64,000 nt of DNA from Aptenodytes patagonicus (Eukaryota > Chordata > Aves > Sphenisciformes > Spheniscidae), in the NCBI RefSeq assembly GCF_965638725.1, contig NC_134949.1, forward strand, positions 123,006,294-123,070,293, given 5' to 3'. Each line of letters begins with the position of its first letter. Within the stretch, counting starts at the first letter, position 1. Shown here in pieces: positions 12,501 to 23,742 of the stretch. The notes below the pieces were generated by a model. It was given only the letters and a program-made list of their open reading frames with translations. It did no database searches and was not told where the DNA came from. Both the position numbers and the translations under genes were made by a program.

Positions 12501-15500
12501 TGCACGCCGGCTGGGCGGGAAGCCGGCAGGAAGCTGAGTGGCCCCATCTCCATAACCACATCAGATGGCAATAACAGGAGAGGTTAAGGGAGGGAGAGGG
12601 CGCGCTCCTGTTCCCCAGGAAATCTCCTCCTGAAATCGCAGCAAGCCTAAAGGCCTCCTCTGCCACTGCACAAGCCCTGTGCAACTCCACTGAAATCCAT
12701 ACTGGGACCAGTTTAGAGCTGGAGTACACAGGACTGGGAAGAGCCACCTGTGTCACTGGCCTACTCCATGACTGACAGTCACATCTCACTGTCCCAAAAA
12801 CTCTGTTTTGACCACAACCAGAGTGGTTTTCTGCTCCCCGCCGCTCTCCCCAGGTGACTGCTGATGGGCTGCAAATCATAACCACTGCCCCAGTCCTCTT
12901 GTGGGGCTCCCCTGAGGAGCTCTGAGTGAAATCGTGCCCAGCCCAAAATCAGCATCGCAGTTTACCTGGGTTGCATCCTGGTAAGCCAGGACCTTGCCTG
13001 GGGTGGTGGTCCCCATCCCACACCATCCCACAGGAGGTTTCAGTGCATGCTGGGGGGTCACCCCTCCTACGTCTTTTGAGGGGGCAAGCACTGAGCAGTG
13101 AACTGCCTGTGTTAAAAATGACCTGGGGCAGAACTTAACAGTTCAGCAACTTTTTCACCGGCCAGGGATTCAGAGGGAATTCCCTAAGGTTGGCAGCGGC
13201 CTGGGCCACATCCTGCTCTCAAGTGCATTGCTGCTTCTCCATCCGTTACACTAAATACAGGTGACATAGATGTCCAAAGCAAAACTGATGGGCTCAGGGC
13301 AGGTTGCTTCCCAATGCGTGGGTTTCCCGGCAGTGCAGGTGTACTGCTGGCACTGCCCAAGCTCATTTTCCATTAGGTGTCAACAATGACCTGAACCGCT
13401 CCCCCATCGGCCACGGTCTGTGGTGCCGAGAAGCACCACCGGAGCTGGCCCTTGCTCACTGACCCTTGTCCCTTTCCTCTCTGCCACCTGCCGCTTGCCC
13501 TCTCTTTCTCATGCCATGGATTTCTTGTGGGAGGTGGAGAGGGACATCCTCTGAGTGATGTCTTCACGGAGGGGGTGGGTTTAGGATGACAGGCAAGATG
13601 CCACAGGAAGGTTTCCACAGTTGGGGAATGGCCAAAAGCAGGGCTCTAGAAGACAGACCTACACCATAAACGTCTCTATGTGGCCCGATGGGTATGGCCT
13701 ACAGTTTCTACAGTCAGTGGAGGGAGGAAAAGCATCTGAAGGCAGCTTAACCACCCCATCCAAAGCATTTTAAAATATTGCTTATAAATGAACCGGTTCT
13801 CAGCAGGTGTAAAACCATGCATTTGATCTAACTTCAGTGAAGATCTGAGGATCCTAGACAGCATTTGCTTTCTCAGTCTGCTTGCCTGTATTGCTTAGGA
13901 TGCCTTTAACCTGGACATTGCTCTATGCAAAAGTTTCCCCAGGGATGTACTTACACAGGTGAGCTGTTCCTTGCAGTGGTGACACTCCACTGGTGGGGAA
14001 AAAAACCAATCCAAACTCACCACTCCTTCCCTCATACACCCCAAAGGCCCCTGTGCAGAGAAGACTGAGTCCTACTCTGCTTATTCCCAGAGTCTGTTCA
14101 CACTGCTCAACCCCTCAACAGCTCCCACCATCCCTACAGGAGTACCTGCTGCTCCTCCAAATCTCCATGGCTTGGGCAAGATCCATGGGGCGCAGCTGAG
14201 GGAAGGGAAGGGAGACCTACTAGAGGTGGAAAGCTGCTCTCTTGAAGGAAAAGTGAAAAATAAATAAACCTCTGGCAGCCACTTTGTTCATGGTGGTATC
14301 TTCCCCCAGGGGTGGAAGGAAAACTGGCCCAGCACTGACCCTGAGAGCCACCTCCTGAAGGAGGGGGCTGAGGGGCCTCTGGCACAGGGCATCTGTCAAG
14401 ATTGAATTTTATCAGTTAACAGGAGGAATTAGGGAAGAAAGCTTTAAGCCACCAAGGCCCCTTGGCTTAAAAAGGCTGCATGTGATGGAGGGTTGTGACG
14501 GCCAAGCTCAGGAGTTACTCTGAGCAGGAGTAACTATGAGCTATGAAGCAGGACACATAGTGGGACTGGAGGATGGAGACGCATGGGCAAGTGTGGGTAG
14601 ACTCCATGCGCATCATGTCTCTCTGCCATCTCAGAAACTGTCCCTGAACATGGCTGAGGCCACGTCTCTCCAGTATGACCGTGCAATGACAGACCTACTC
14701 CTAATCTTAATCTCTTGAACATCCAAATGCTTACAGCTATGGAGTGCTAGAGCTGCAAAATGCAAGTCCATGAGTGAGGCGGAGTCTGACCCCTGTTTGA
14801 ATCTGAAGAGAGGCCAAGCTGAGCCACTGGAGAGCACGCTGTGCCTGTCTGGGGGCTGAGGCAGTCACACCCACTGCTGCTGGGGAGGTAGGACTGTGAC
14901 AGGGATATCACTACGGAGCTGTAAATTGACATTTGAGTTCAAATAGAGCGATCTGCAGCTGCAGAGATCTGGCATTTAATATAACTTCTATCTACATCAT
15001 AAATGTCAGAACTGACACCTGGCTGGTTCCCCACAAAGGCAAAGCAGAATTGGTCTGTCTGCTCAAAGGCAGGCTGGAGGCTGCTCCGTGAGCCTGGATG
15101 CCGCTGCCAGTGGAGTGCACCCAACCCAGCTGGAGCCGACAGCTCCAGCACGGTCCTTTCTGCCCCTGTCTGAGTTGGGCTCATTTCCAACAGCTGAGCT
15201 TCAGTGAAGCACAGGCTGCGAGATGTTGTTGGGTCCCAGTCAACCGCTGGGGTTTAAAAAGAAAAGAGGCAATTTCCTGTCATGTGATGTACCTAGAGAA
15301 TGTGATACTCGGCTTTGGAGCTCAATGGGAATTTTGTCCTCCAGCATTAGGTGGGCAAGCTGATTTGCTTTGGCTAGCTGTACTTTTCTTCCCTGCTGAG
15401 GTTAAAATGTGATATTTATCATGTAGACATAGGTAGATGTTAAATGGCAGTTGCTCGTCTCCTATTACAATTTTCTCAGCTCTCACAAATCAAAGGACCT

Positions 15501-17805
15501 ACATTCTAATTTATACCAAGCAAACATCTCCAACAATCTCTCTCATATTGCTGCCAAAAGCATCAGTGACCAAGCACCAGAAACTGAGGGTGTCTAGAGG
15601 AATACCTACCTTTAGAAAATGCATAGCTCTAGCAACTTCTAATGAACTGATGACACACAAAAAACCCCTGTGCTATGCTAGTAGCAAAAGTTAGCACAGC
15701 ATATTTCCCACCTCCCCACGTTTTCTGCCAACGACAAGCTTCTCCACCACCATAAAGCAATGGATGTACTGACCTCCCTGGGTCATTTCCCTGGATGTTC
15801 GTTACAGGGATGAGTAGGTCAGACAACTTTCTGGAGGCCAGAGCATTGCACAAGATAGATAGACCCATTTCCTCCTTCCAGCTCCTGGAAATTTTGCAAC
15901 AGTGCAGCATCCAGGACGCTGCGATCCTATCAGACATGGGACAACAGCGCAGCCCAGAAGCAAGCAGGGATGTACAGATAGATACGCAGATATACACCAG
16001 ATGCACGCACCTTCCTCAGTCCCCACCTTTCTGTAGCAAATCTGTAGCCTCTCCCAACCAGTTCTAGGGCCATCCATCCCTACCCGCCTGAGCAACACTT
16101 CAGGTCCTTGTGTCACTTTAAACAGCAACACTCATGCAGTGGGGTACATTCATTTCTTCCCAAAAGCACCAGTTTTTCTGATCACAAGGTAGAAATTTAG
16201 TCCTCTTACACACACTGTATATGTATCATACTGTTTTGAAGTGGAAAACCCAGCAACCCCCCCCAAACAATATGCAACCAAGTTTATGCTCCCAGATGCA
16301 GCTGCTCGCACCCAGCCCAAAAGAGCAGGCAAACACTGGCACGGCTGTAAAAGCAAACAAAATCTGGCAGGCAGAGCCCCAGCTCCCTCTTCTCCTCCAT
16401 CGGTTCAGCTCTGCGGCTCGGCAGCTCTGTGGCTCTTGCAGCCTCCCAGTTCTCAGCCACCCCCCGCTCTTGTCCCCAGCCCCTCTGCGCCAAGTGTCGG
16501 TACAGACCTGGCAGCAAAGCACGGCTGGGTGCAGGGCTCCAGCCCCTCCTGGGGAAAGAGAATTAGGAAGATGTGAGCTCCGGAAAGCCCCCGGGGTAAT
16601 ACCCCTGGGGTGTGAGCGGGCGGAGGCTGGCTCCTGGCTCCTGGCTCCTGCAGGGACAGCAGCCTGGCTGTCACTGTCCCCCGTCCCCAGGATCAGTGCA
16701 AAAGGTAAGAGGCAAACAGGAAAACACCCAGACTCACCAGGCTGGGGGAGGGCAGGAGCCCGTGGCGTGGGTGCCGTCAGCCGGCCTCCTGCTGCAGGTG
16801 CTGGCTCCAACCCTGGGCACACAGGTGGGAGGTGCTGAGGGGACACGGAGGCAGCTCCCGTGCTGGGCACCTGTGGGTGCCACAGGCCCTGGCACCGCAG
16901 GGTGCAGGCAGGGCAGCACAAGGGGAGTGGGAGGAGGATGCCAGGGTGTCGGGGCATCGCCAGTCCTGCTGCCCCAGCTGGCTTCCCCTGCTCACCCCAC
17001 AGGGGCTGCCCTCGCACCCTGACACTCGCCTCCTCACTGCCCTGCATGCTCACACGCACAAACACACCGTGCCCCATGTGTCCTTGGGTCTAGACAAGGG
17101 ACCAAAGCTGTGCGGGCAGGCACATATGGAGGCATTTTTAGAAACAGCAATAGTGTCAGCAAAATCCCCTGGGATTAGGAGCTGTTACGATCTGAGGTGA
17201 GGTCCATCTTCCAGTGACATTACAGTCTGTGGGGTGTGAGGAGGAAGGGGGGAGCCATTTCCAGGGCTGCCCCTCGAACCCAACACAAACAGCTCGCTAC
17301 AGGGGGCACTGGCTATCTCCTATCCATCACCTACAAAGAAAAAAGAAAAAAAAAAAACCCAAACCTAAAAAGCTATTTTTCCGTTCGAGAAAGAAGTGTC
17401 TGTAGTCACCAGTTAGCCAAAGAGAGGGTTCATTAATGCCCACCTGGAACCTATAAAATGAATTTATTAGCTTTGCAAGGCAGCTGCATTTAAACTCATT
17501 CAGAGGATGCTGGTGATGTGGGATAAAGTGCCCTTGGCATCCCTGGGGCCATGGCAGATCCACACCGGTGCGCGGTGTGGCCCCTGGCAGTTCTCTGCCC
17601 CACGACTCTCAACAGCTCGCGGCAAGCAGGGATAGGGATGGCCCCTCCTCGGCTGATGCTCCTCGGCTTTACCGGGGGCTGTTGCTAGGACAGCTGCCAG
17701 AGAGGAGAATTTAGACGGTGATTGAGGTATTGAAATGAATGGATGAAAACAGTATCTTGATATTTTCTTGCACGCCCACTTTCAGGAGCTTTATTCTGTG
17801 TTTTT

Positions 17806-17820
17806 GGGGGGGGGGGGGGG
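17806..17820. repeat. Homopolymer of 15 G
   Basis: An uninterrupted run of 15 G after TTTTT. The length is likely to vary between individuals and assemblies. Confidence 0.95.
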
Positions 17821-19070
17821 ATGAAGCCCATGTTTTTATTGCCTGTGACATTGCTGCATCCAAATGAGGGAGCAGGCTGTTAACAAGATGGGATAATTTC
17901 CCAGGCAGGCTCTAGGCGGGGAGATACCTACAACAGCAGGTTTCACTGGAGGAGGGGGTGGGCAGTGCCGGTGACTGTCCTGAGCTGTGCCCAAAGCCCT
18001 GGAAAAACATGGCTTGCTTCTGGTACAGCTCCTGCGTGCTGCTGGGGGCTCATTTTCTCTCCTCCAGGGCAGCAAAATTAAGTATCACTTCGCTTCCGGG
18101 AAGCCTTGAGGCAGATCTGATACTTCTTGCTTTCACACACCCCCTAGCACCCACACAGCATTCCCCTTTGAGATCTTTTAGTTGCATTTTAATGCATGCC
18201 ACAAGGCACAGTGTTTGTAGGGCCAAGGAAGATGGAGAAGTTGAAGGGATGGCCCAAGTTCAGAGGAGGAGTTGGTCACAGTGTGGGACTGCTCCCCCAG
18301 TGCTGGGGAAAGTGTTTCCAGCGCACCAGCGGCACCAGCCTGAGGCCAAGCATAGCCATGAAAATACCAGAATAAAAAGAAATCATGTGCCCGGTTGTGT
18401 GTTCTCATCCAAATCACAGAATGGTGTCCCGAGAGTTTAACTGAACACTAAAGCATTACCAGGAAAAGATGCTGCTGTAAGGACAGGCTTTGGCTAATTA
18501 GGAAAACAGTACACTTCTTGATAAACCAATTGATTAAATCTTCTGGCAATGCAGAAGGATCAAAAATAGGGTTAGGGCAGTGAAGGCTTGCACCCCACTC
18601 CACTTCAGGGAAGCTTGAGCACGTGGAAAGGTGCTGCCTCAAGCCTGGAGAGGGTCCAAAAGGAGATGAGGGAGGAGGAGGAAGAGGACAGGAGGACGTG
18701 CAGGGTCAGTGACAGCAGAGAGTGAGCAGTCAGGCCCTGCTTCCTCCTCATGGGAGAAATTTGGGACAAAATTATTTCATATCACTTCCTGGCCCAGCCT
18801 TCCTCCTCCCATGGCTGAATACCGAGGAAGGTGTTGGGAAAGAGGAGCATTGCTTTGGTGTGGACCTGGCGGCCATGCCCCTCCTTTGGGACGGAGGCAG
18901 GCATGGGGAGGGAGCCTCCATGACATGAGGCAGCCTGGGAAACAGTGCCCAAGGAAGGCACTTTGAGCCAAGGCTTAGCGGCAGCTGCCCCATCTCTTGT
19001 CACCTGCCCCCAAGGCAGGGCTCTCCGCTGGCACGAAGGACAATGGGCCATGGAGAGTGCCTGAGCCGTG

Positions 19071-19118
19071 TTGGGCAGCATCACCAAACTCAAGTTGGGG
19101 CAGCATCGCCAAACCCAC
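19071..19118. repeat. Two-copy tandem duplication, about 24 bases
   Basis: Unit 1 at 19071-19094 starts TTGGGCAGCATCACCAAAC. Unit 2 at 19095-19118 starts TTGGGGCAGCATCGCCAAAC. The copies are adjacent and differ by one inserted G plus a few substitutions. Confidence 0.8.
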
Positions 19119-19297
19119 GCTGAAACAGGCAAGCAGACTTTCCCTGGGGAAGGCAGGAGCGCATCACGGGGAGCAGCAGCCAGAGGGTTACAACTTCCCT
19201 GCCACCACCCTGGCAGGTGAAGAGCGGGTTGTCAACTTACCATCCCAAGTGCAGCAAAGAGGTTACAAACCCGATAAGGGGTGCAGTGGCCGCCTGG

Positions 19298-19302
19298 CAG
19301 GG
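19298..19302. repeat. Target site duplication, left copy (CAGGG)
   Basis: CAGGG sits directly before the TG that opens the LTR and is repeated directly after its closing CA at 19861-19865. A 5-bp duplication is typical of class III (ERVL-like) insertions. Confidence 0.85.
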
Positions 19303-19860
19303 TGTCCTGGTTTCAGCTGGGATAGGGTTAATTTTCTTCCTAGTAGCTGGCATAGTGCTGTGTTTTGGATTTAGGATGAGAACAATGTTGATAACACACC
19401 GATGTTTTAGTTGTTGCTAGGTAGTGCTTACACTAGCCAAGGACTTTCCAGCTTCCCATGCTCTACCGACTGAGAAGGCTGGAGGTGCACAAGAAGCCGG
19501 GAGGGGGCACAGCCAGGACAGCTGACCCAAACTGGCCCCAGGGACATTCCATACCATGTGACGTCATGCTCGGTACATAAACTGGGGGAAGCTGGCCGGG
19601 GGGGCCGCTGCTCGGGGACTGGCTGGGCATCGGTCGGCGGGTGGTGACCAATTGCATTGTGCGTCATTTGCTTTGTATATTCTTTTATTATTATTATTAC
19701 TACCATTTTACTTTGTTTTATTTCAATTATTAAACTGTTCTTAACTCAACCCATGAGTTTTCTCACTTTTACCCTTCCAATTCTCTCCCCGATCCCACTG
19801 TGGGGGAGTGAGGAAGTGGCTGCGTGGGGCTTAGTTGCCGGCTGGGGTTAAACCATAACA
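19303..19860 (+). mobile_element. Solo LTR of an avian ERVL-like endogenous retrovirus
   Basis: A 558-bp element that opens with TGTCCTGGTTTCAGCTGGGA and closes with GGGGTTAAACCATAACA, so it has the TG...CA ends of an LTR. It is flanked by an exact 5-bp CAGGG duplication. This LTR type is common in bird genomes. Inside are a TATA-like TACATAAA near 19574, a short TTA-repeat at 19683-19698 and a TATTAAACT stretch that may be the polyadenylation region. No internal viral genes lie beside it, so it is what remains after recombination between two LTRs. The open frame at 19217-19420, with a hydrophobic run, is a chance translation of the LTR start. Orientation is from the position of the TATA-like box and A/T-rich 3' half. 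Confidence 0.9.
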
Positions 19861-19865
19861 CAGGG
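19861..19865. repeat. Target site duplication, right copy (CAGGG)
   Basis: Exact copy of 19298-19302, immediately after the last base of the LTR. Confidence 0.85.
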
Positions 19866-21784
19866 AATTAACCCCTTCTGCAGGGGGACGAGGAACGAGC
19901 CTCCCTGCGACCCTCTAGAAACACCATTGCACCTCTGGGGTTTGCTTTATTCTAGTTATATCACAGAAAACTGATATTTGCAGTCATATTCCTAAAACCA
20001 GCATGAGATCTGTGAACAGGATCCCACTGGCTAACATCCTGTGATGGGGAAGAAAAATGCGAATACAGTAACTAACCCCTGCTTTCCCTCACCCCATAGC
20101 CTCCTTGCACCACTGGGCGCTGGGGCAACCTCCGGCAAAACTGCTCCAGTTGATGCAGCTCCAGAGGGGGCTAAGCACTGGGACTGGGCGAACCAAAGCA
20201 AGGATTATTTTTAAGAGATCTTAGGGTCTGTGTGGGACTCACTTCCCCCGCCATCACACCAGCGTGGCTCCATTGCAGCCAAGAGGAGGATTATGTCTTC
20301 ATTAGGCAAGAGCAGATTCTTTTTTGTTTTAGAAGCATCTGTGTAACTTCTATCTGACTTTGGTGGGACCTGAGAGGGGATCTGACAGGGAGATTATTTT
20401 TTTATATAGCATTGGCAATATACAAGGGCTAGGCTCAAAGCTACAAAACCACTCCGGGAAAGAAGTTTCTTTGCCCTCCTGGATCTGTCAGTAGCCGAAG
20501 GTTTCATTTTCTTCAGTACAATGATGACATGTAGAGTGATGGGATCCCTCAGAAAGCAAATGCAGGTTTTCTCTGGAAGGTGAGAGTTTGCAGATCTCTT
20601 GAAACCATATTCCTGGTGGAGGTCTTTTATTTATAAATTGGTCTTAGTGTAGTGTTGAGGAAAGAAATACTGAAGTAGGTATGGGGAGTAGACAATATAG
20701 TTTACTCTCCATGAATCATCGCTCTTTCTTAGAAAGGTTACTGCTGTGGCTCTTGCACATAAATAGATGAAGTCTAACATATTTCTGTCCAAGAGATCAT
20801 CATCTTTGGCACTTTCCCATACATATCATGTTAATCCCTCAAAATCAGGGGAAATCACCAGAAAGTTATGCAAACCTTTACTTGCAGAGTTTTGCTGGGC
20901 TCTTGAGTACAAAATGAAAGGGCTGCTCAGGGCAGCCCAGGGGGAGGGAAAAATAACTCAGAAGGTGCCTTTGGTCTCCTCTGGTCCCACAGTGACCTGA
21001 GCTGGGCTCAGCTCATGGCAGGCACCAGGCTGCAGCTGCCTGCTCGCCTCTCCTTCCTTATGGCCAAGCCAAAGGGTGAGGGGAACAAATGGGGCTTCGA
21101 GCCCTTCCCCAGCTCCGTCCCCCATCCCGAGAATGACTTCCCACCAAATGGCTCTATTGCTGAAGGTCTCGGCCGGCCCCTGTGGGACACGACCTCTAAT
21201 TCAGCCCAAATGCTGTAGAAGTGACTTTGGATACAGGGGTTATCCAAATCGTCTTACAAAGGATGGGCTTTCAGGAAAACCACAGCACTGGCTTTCTGCA
21301 AATGAAGCTTAAGTCAGATAGTCAAAAATAAAAGTACTCAGAATCACACGTAACATTTAGCGAACCTGGCCAAGAGGGTGACACTAATTCACTTGCTGAT
21401 ATCCCAGCACTAATGCAAGCACATCCAATTCCTATAAGCAAGGACATGGACCACCTGCTCCCCTACGTTTGCACAACCTCTGCTATTACACAACCGCAAA
21501 ATAAAGGTTGACTTGGCTGCAGCAGCAGGAGCGATGCCACAGGTCAGAGCTGCAGCTGGCACAAATCGGCAGAGCTGCAGCAAAGTAAGCAGAGCTGTGT
21601 GGATTGACACCAGCTGGGGAAATTGGCTTGCCATTTGCAGCCTGCCAGTGAAATACAATTTAGACCATAAAAAACCACAATGTTAAATTAAAAATGTGCT
21701 GACACCTGCAGCATTTGGAAAAGACACTGGATGGAGGCGCTTCCGACCCCCATAACAAGGTTAGATGCAATTCCCTTACTGAAG

Positions 21785-22005
21785 AGTAATTCATAGATGC
21801 CGGCAGAGGCACAAAGGCTGGAGTGTCATATTTTTATGATGATGATTCAAATGAGTCATCCCCAATCAGCAAGCACTCATTGCTTTAATGACCAGACAGG
21901 GGAATTCAGTTTAGTGGCGACCGATGCTGCGGTTTATTCTTCTGACCATTCACCAGGCGTCATGGGAAGGCTATACCATTAGCTACAAATTCATATCCAT
22001 TCCGG
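21785..22005. promoter_or_regulatory. Candidate regulatory element with AP-1 site
   Basis: Contains a perfect AP-1 palindrome ATGAGTCAT at 21851-21859, a CCAAT-type CCAATCAG just after it, and several TAAT cores nearby. It is inferred from motif density only; no conservation data are available here. Confidence 0.2.
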
Positions 22006-23724
22006 ACTACATTTCCTGAGAGCAAGCCGTGGTTATCAGCTCCCGCAGTACCTGTGCTGTGGCTCCTGCCCCCTTCCAGGAGCAGCGTTTTGGGTGATCT
22101 GCGGCACGGTGCCTGCGGGGAAAGGACCGACTCCTTTTCTCACCATCACGCAGCACAGCTCTACTGTCCTCACCGCTCAGTCCCCCGGGCATTGCTGCAA
22201 ACACATGTGGAAAGCAGCACGGTTACCTAACAATAAGCAGAACCTCATTAAAAAAAATCACAGTCACGCTCCACGGGTACATGTAGACGGCCATAAAATT
22301 CCCGGACACGTTCCTACTGGCTAGCAATGGTGTTTCACAATTGCCCCGGTCTTGCTGGGGAGTGAGCGCTTCCTGGGACAGGAGCACAGTAATCACGTTA
22401 AATGGTCTTGGCTGGGTGCTGGGTATGCAGGTGGCCACAGCTCAATAGCCACCAGCAGCACTGGCCCTTGGCACCCAGCAGTAGGGCGCATTGCTCACAA
22501 AATATTCAATTCCCTTTTTTAACAAATGGTGGCTATTTTTTTCCCTCAAATGGGTACAGTCTAGTAAGTAAAAAACAGGATTTTTTTTTTCTTTATGCAC
22601 CACACTCCCCTACAAACAGTCTGTCCTGTGAAAAGATTTTTTAAAGATGCTGTTTACTTGGGTAACAATCTCCCAGTCCTCCCCTCACCCTGGAGCCAGC
22701 CCAAGGAGAGGAGGCCAAGTTTTGCCCCAAGCAGTGGAACTGGAGCCCAGGTCATGACAGAGCCATCACATTTCTTCCTTCCTGCTCCCAGGAGGACAGG
22801 GCCCACCTGTGTGCATTTGCTGCCCCTGTCCCCATGGATTAAAAAGCTGCATTAATGAAGGGAAGGAATAACTATCACATGTTCCCTTGAGAAGGAGCAG
22901 CAATACAGGCAGCCTTTTTGCTCTAAGGTACGCTTGGACTGTTTTTTCCACTTTTCTCCAGCTTTGTTCCATGCAGGGATAAATCAGGGGCTGAGTCTGC
23001 TCTAGAGCAACTACCCCCTCATCCGAAGCTGGGTTAGGCATGTGTCCTGCCCTGAGCTGCACTAACAGAGGTACCCGCATGGCTAACATCATCCCTGCCC
23101 CGGCACGCATCCTGCGCCCGCACAAGTTCTGCGTGTGCCGGTCGCAGGGCGCCTTATGCCTTATAGGTGGTCACTGCCCAAGGGCTGGTTCCCCACTCCA
23201 CCTAGGGCATGGATGCTGCCTAAAAGGTCTGCAAATGCGTGACTGTTCATTTCTGACACAGAGGCACTTGTTCCTCGGAAGAGCGTGTCCGCGTGTGCTG
23301 AGGTGAGGGAAGACACGGCGCAGAGGGGCAGGCAGGCGTTTCCCAGCGGTGCCTCGCAAAGAGCAGCTCCATAGCTGATTTGGAGATCTGGCCAGCCTGC
23401 CCCACGCTCTGCCTTTGCTCATACCATCAGCTCCTCACCTGTCAGGAGCGTTATGGCAACAAGCCAGAAACAGACGAGGGGAGATAGCGTTGCCTGCGTC
23501 TGACCCATCTCCCCTCTGCATGTATCCATTGGAGGAGATGTCCGGGGCTCCCCTCTGCAGAACACCCATTTTTGGCTCACCCTCTCTCAGCACACATCTT
23601 TGACCTTGCAAGCACCGACGGTGGGGTACCCCTTCCTACCACCAAGATGATACCACTGACACATCCACCGCATACGTGCGGGCAGGGATTTCTTTGTTTC
23701 ACTCTTGCACCCATTTGGGAGACC

Positions 23725-23742
23725 AAAAAAAAAAAAAAAAAA
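23725..23742. repeat. Homopolymer of 18 A
   Basis: Simple A run. The sequence before it is not recognisable as a retrocopy, so it is not read as a retroposon tail. Confidence 0.9.

Larger units (their letters stand above)
9892..19070. other. Non-coding stretch 5' of the KCNE1 coding exon
   Basis: Probably KCNE1 5' UTR introns and upstream DNA; no exon could be placed. Fairly GC-rich, especially 16.3-17.1 kb, where long proline-, glycine- and serine-rich frames on both strands look compositional. A 15-base G run sits at 17806-17820. A possible regulatory block lies at about 12.17-12.5 kb (listed separately). No transposon recognised before the LTR. Confidence 0.45.

Noticed and set aside
16226-17077. 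283-codon minus-strand open frame with long frames on the other strand
   Set aside because: It lies in the most GC-rich part of the window, where stops are rare in all frames; alanine-, glycine- and proline-rich with no domain.
19217-19420. Short frame with a membrane-like segment
   Set aside because: The hydrophobic part is a translation of the start of the solo LTR; this non-coding repeat gives the same peptide at many bird loci.
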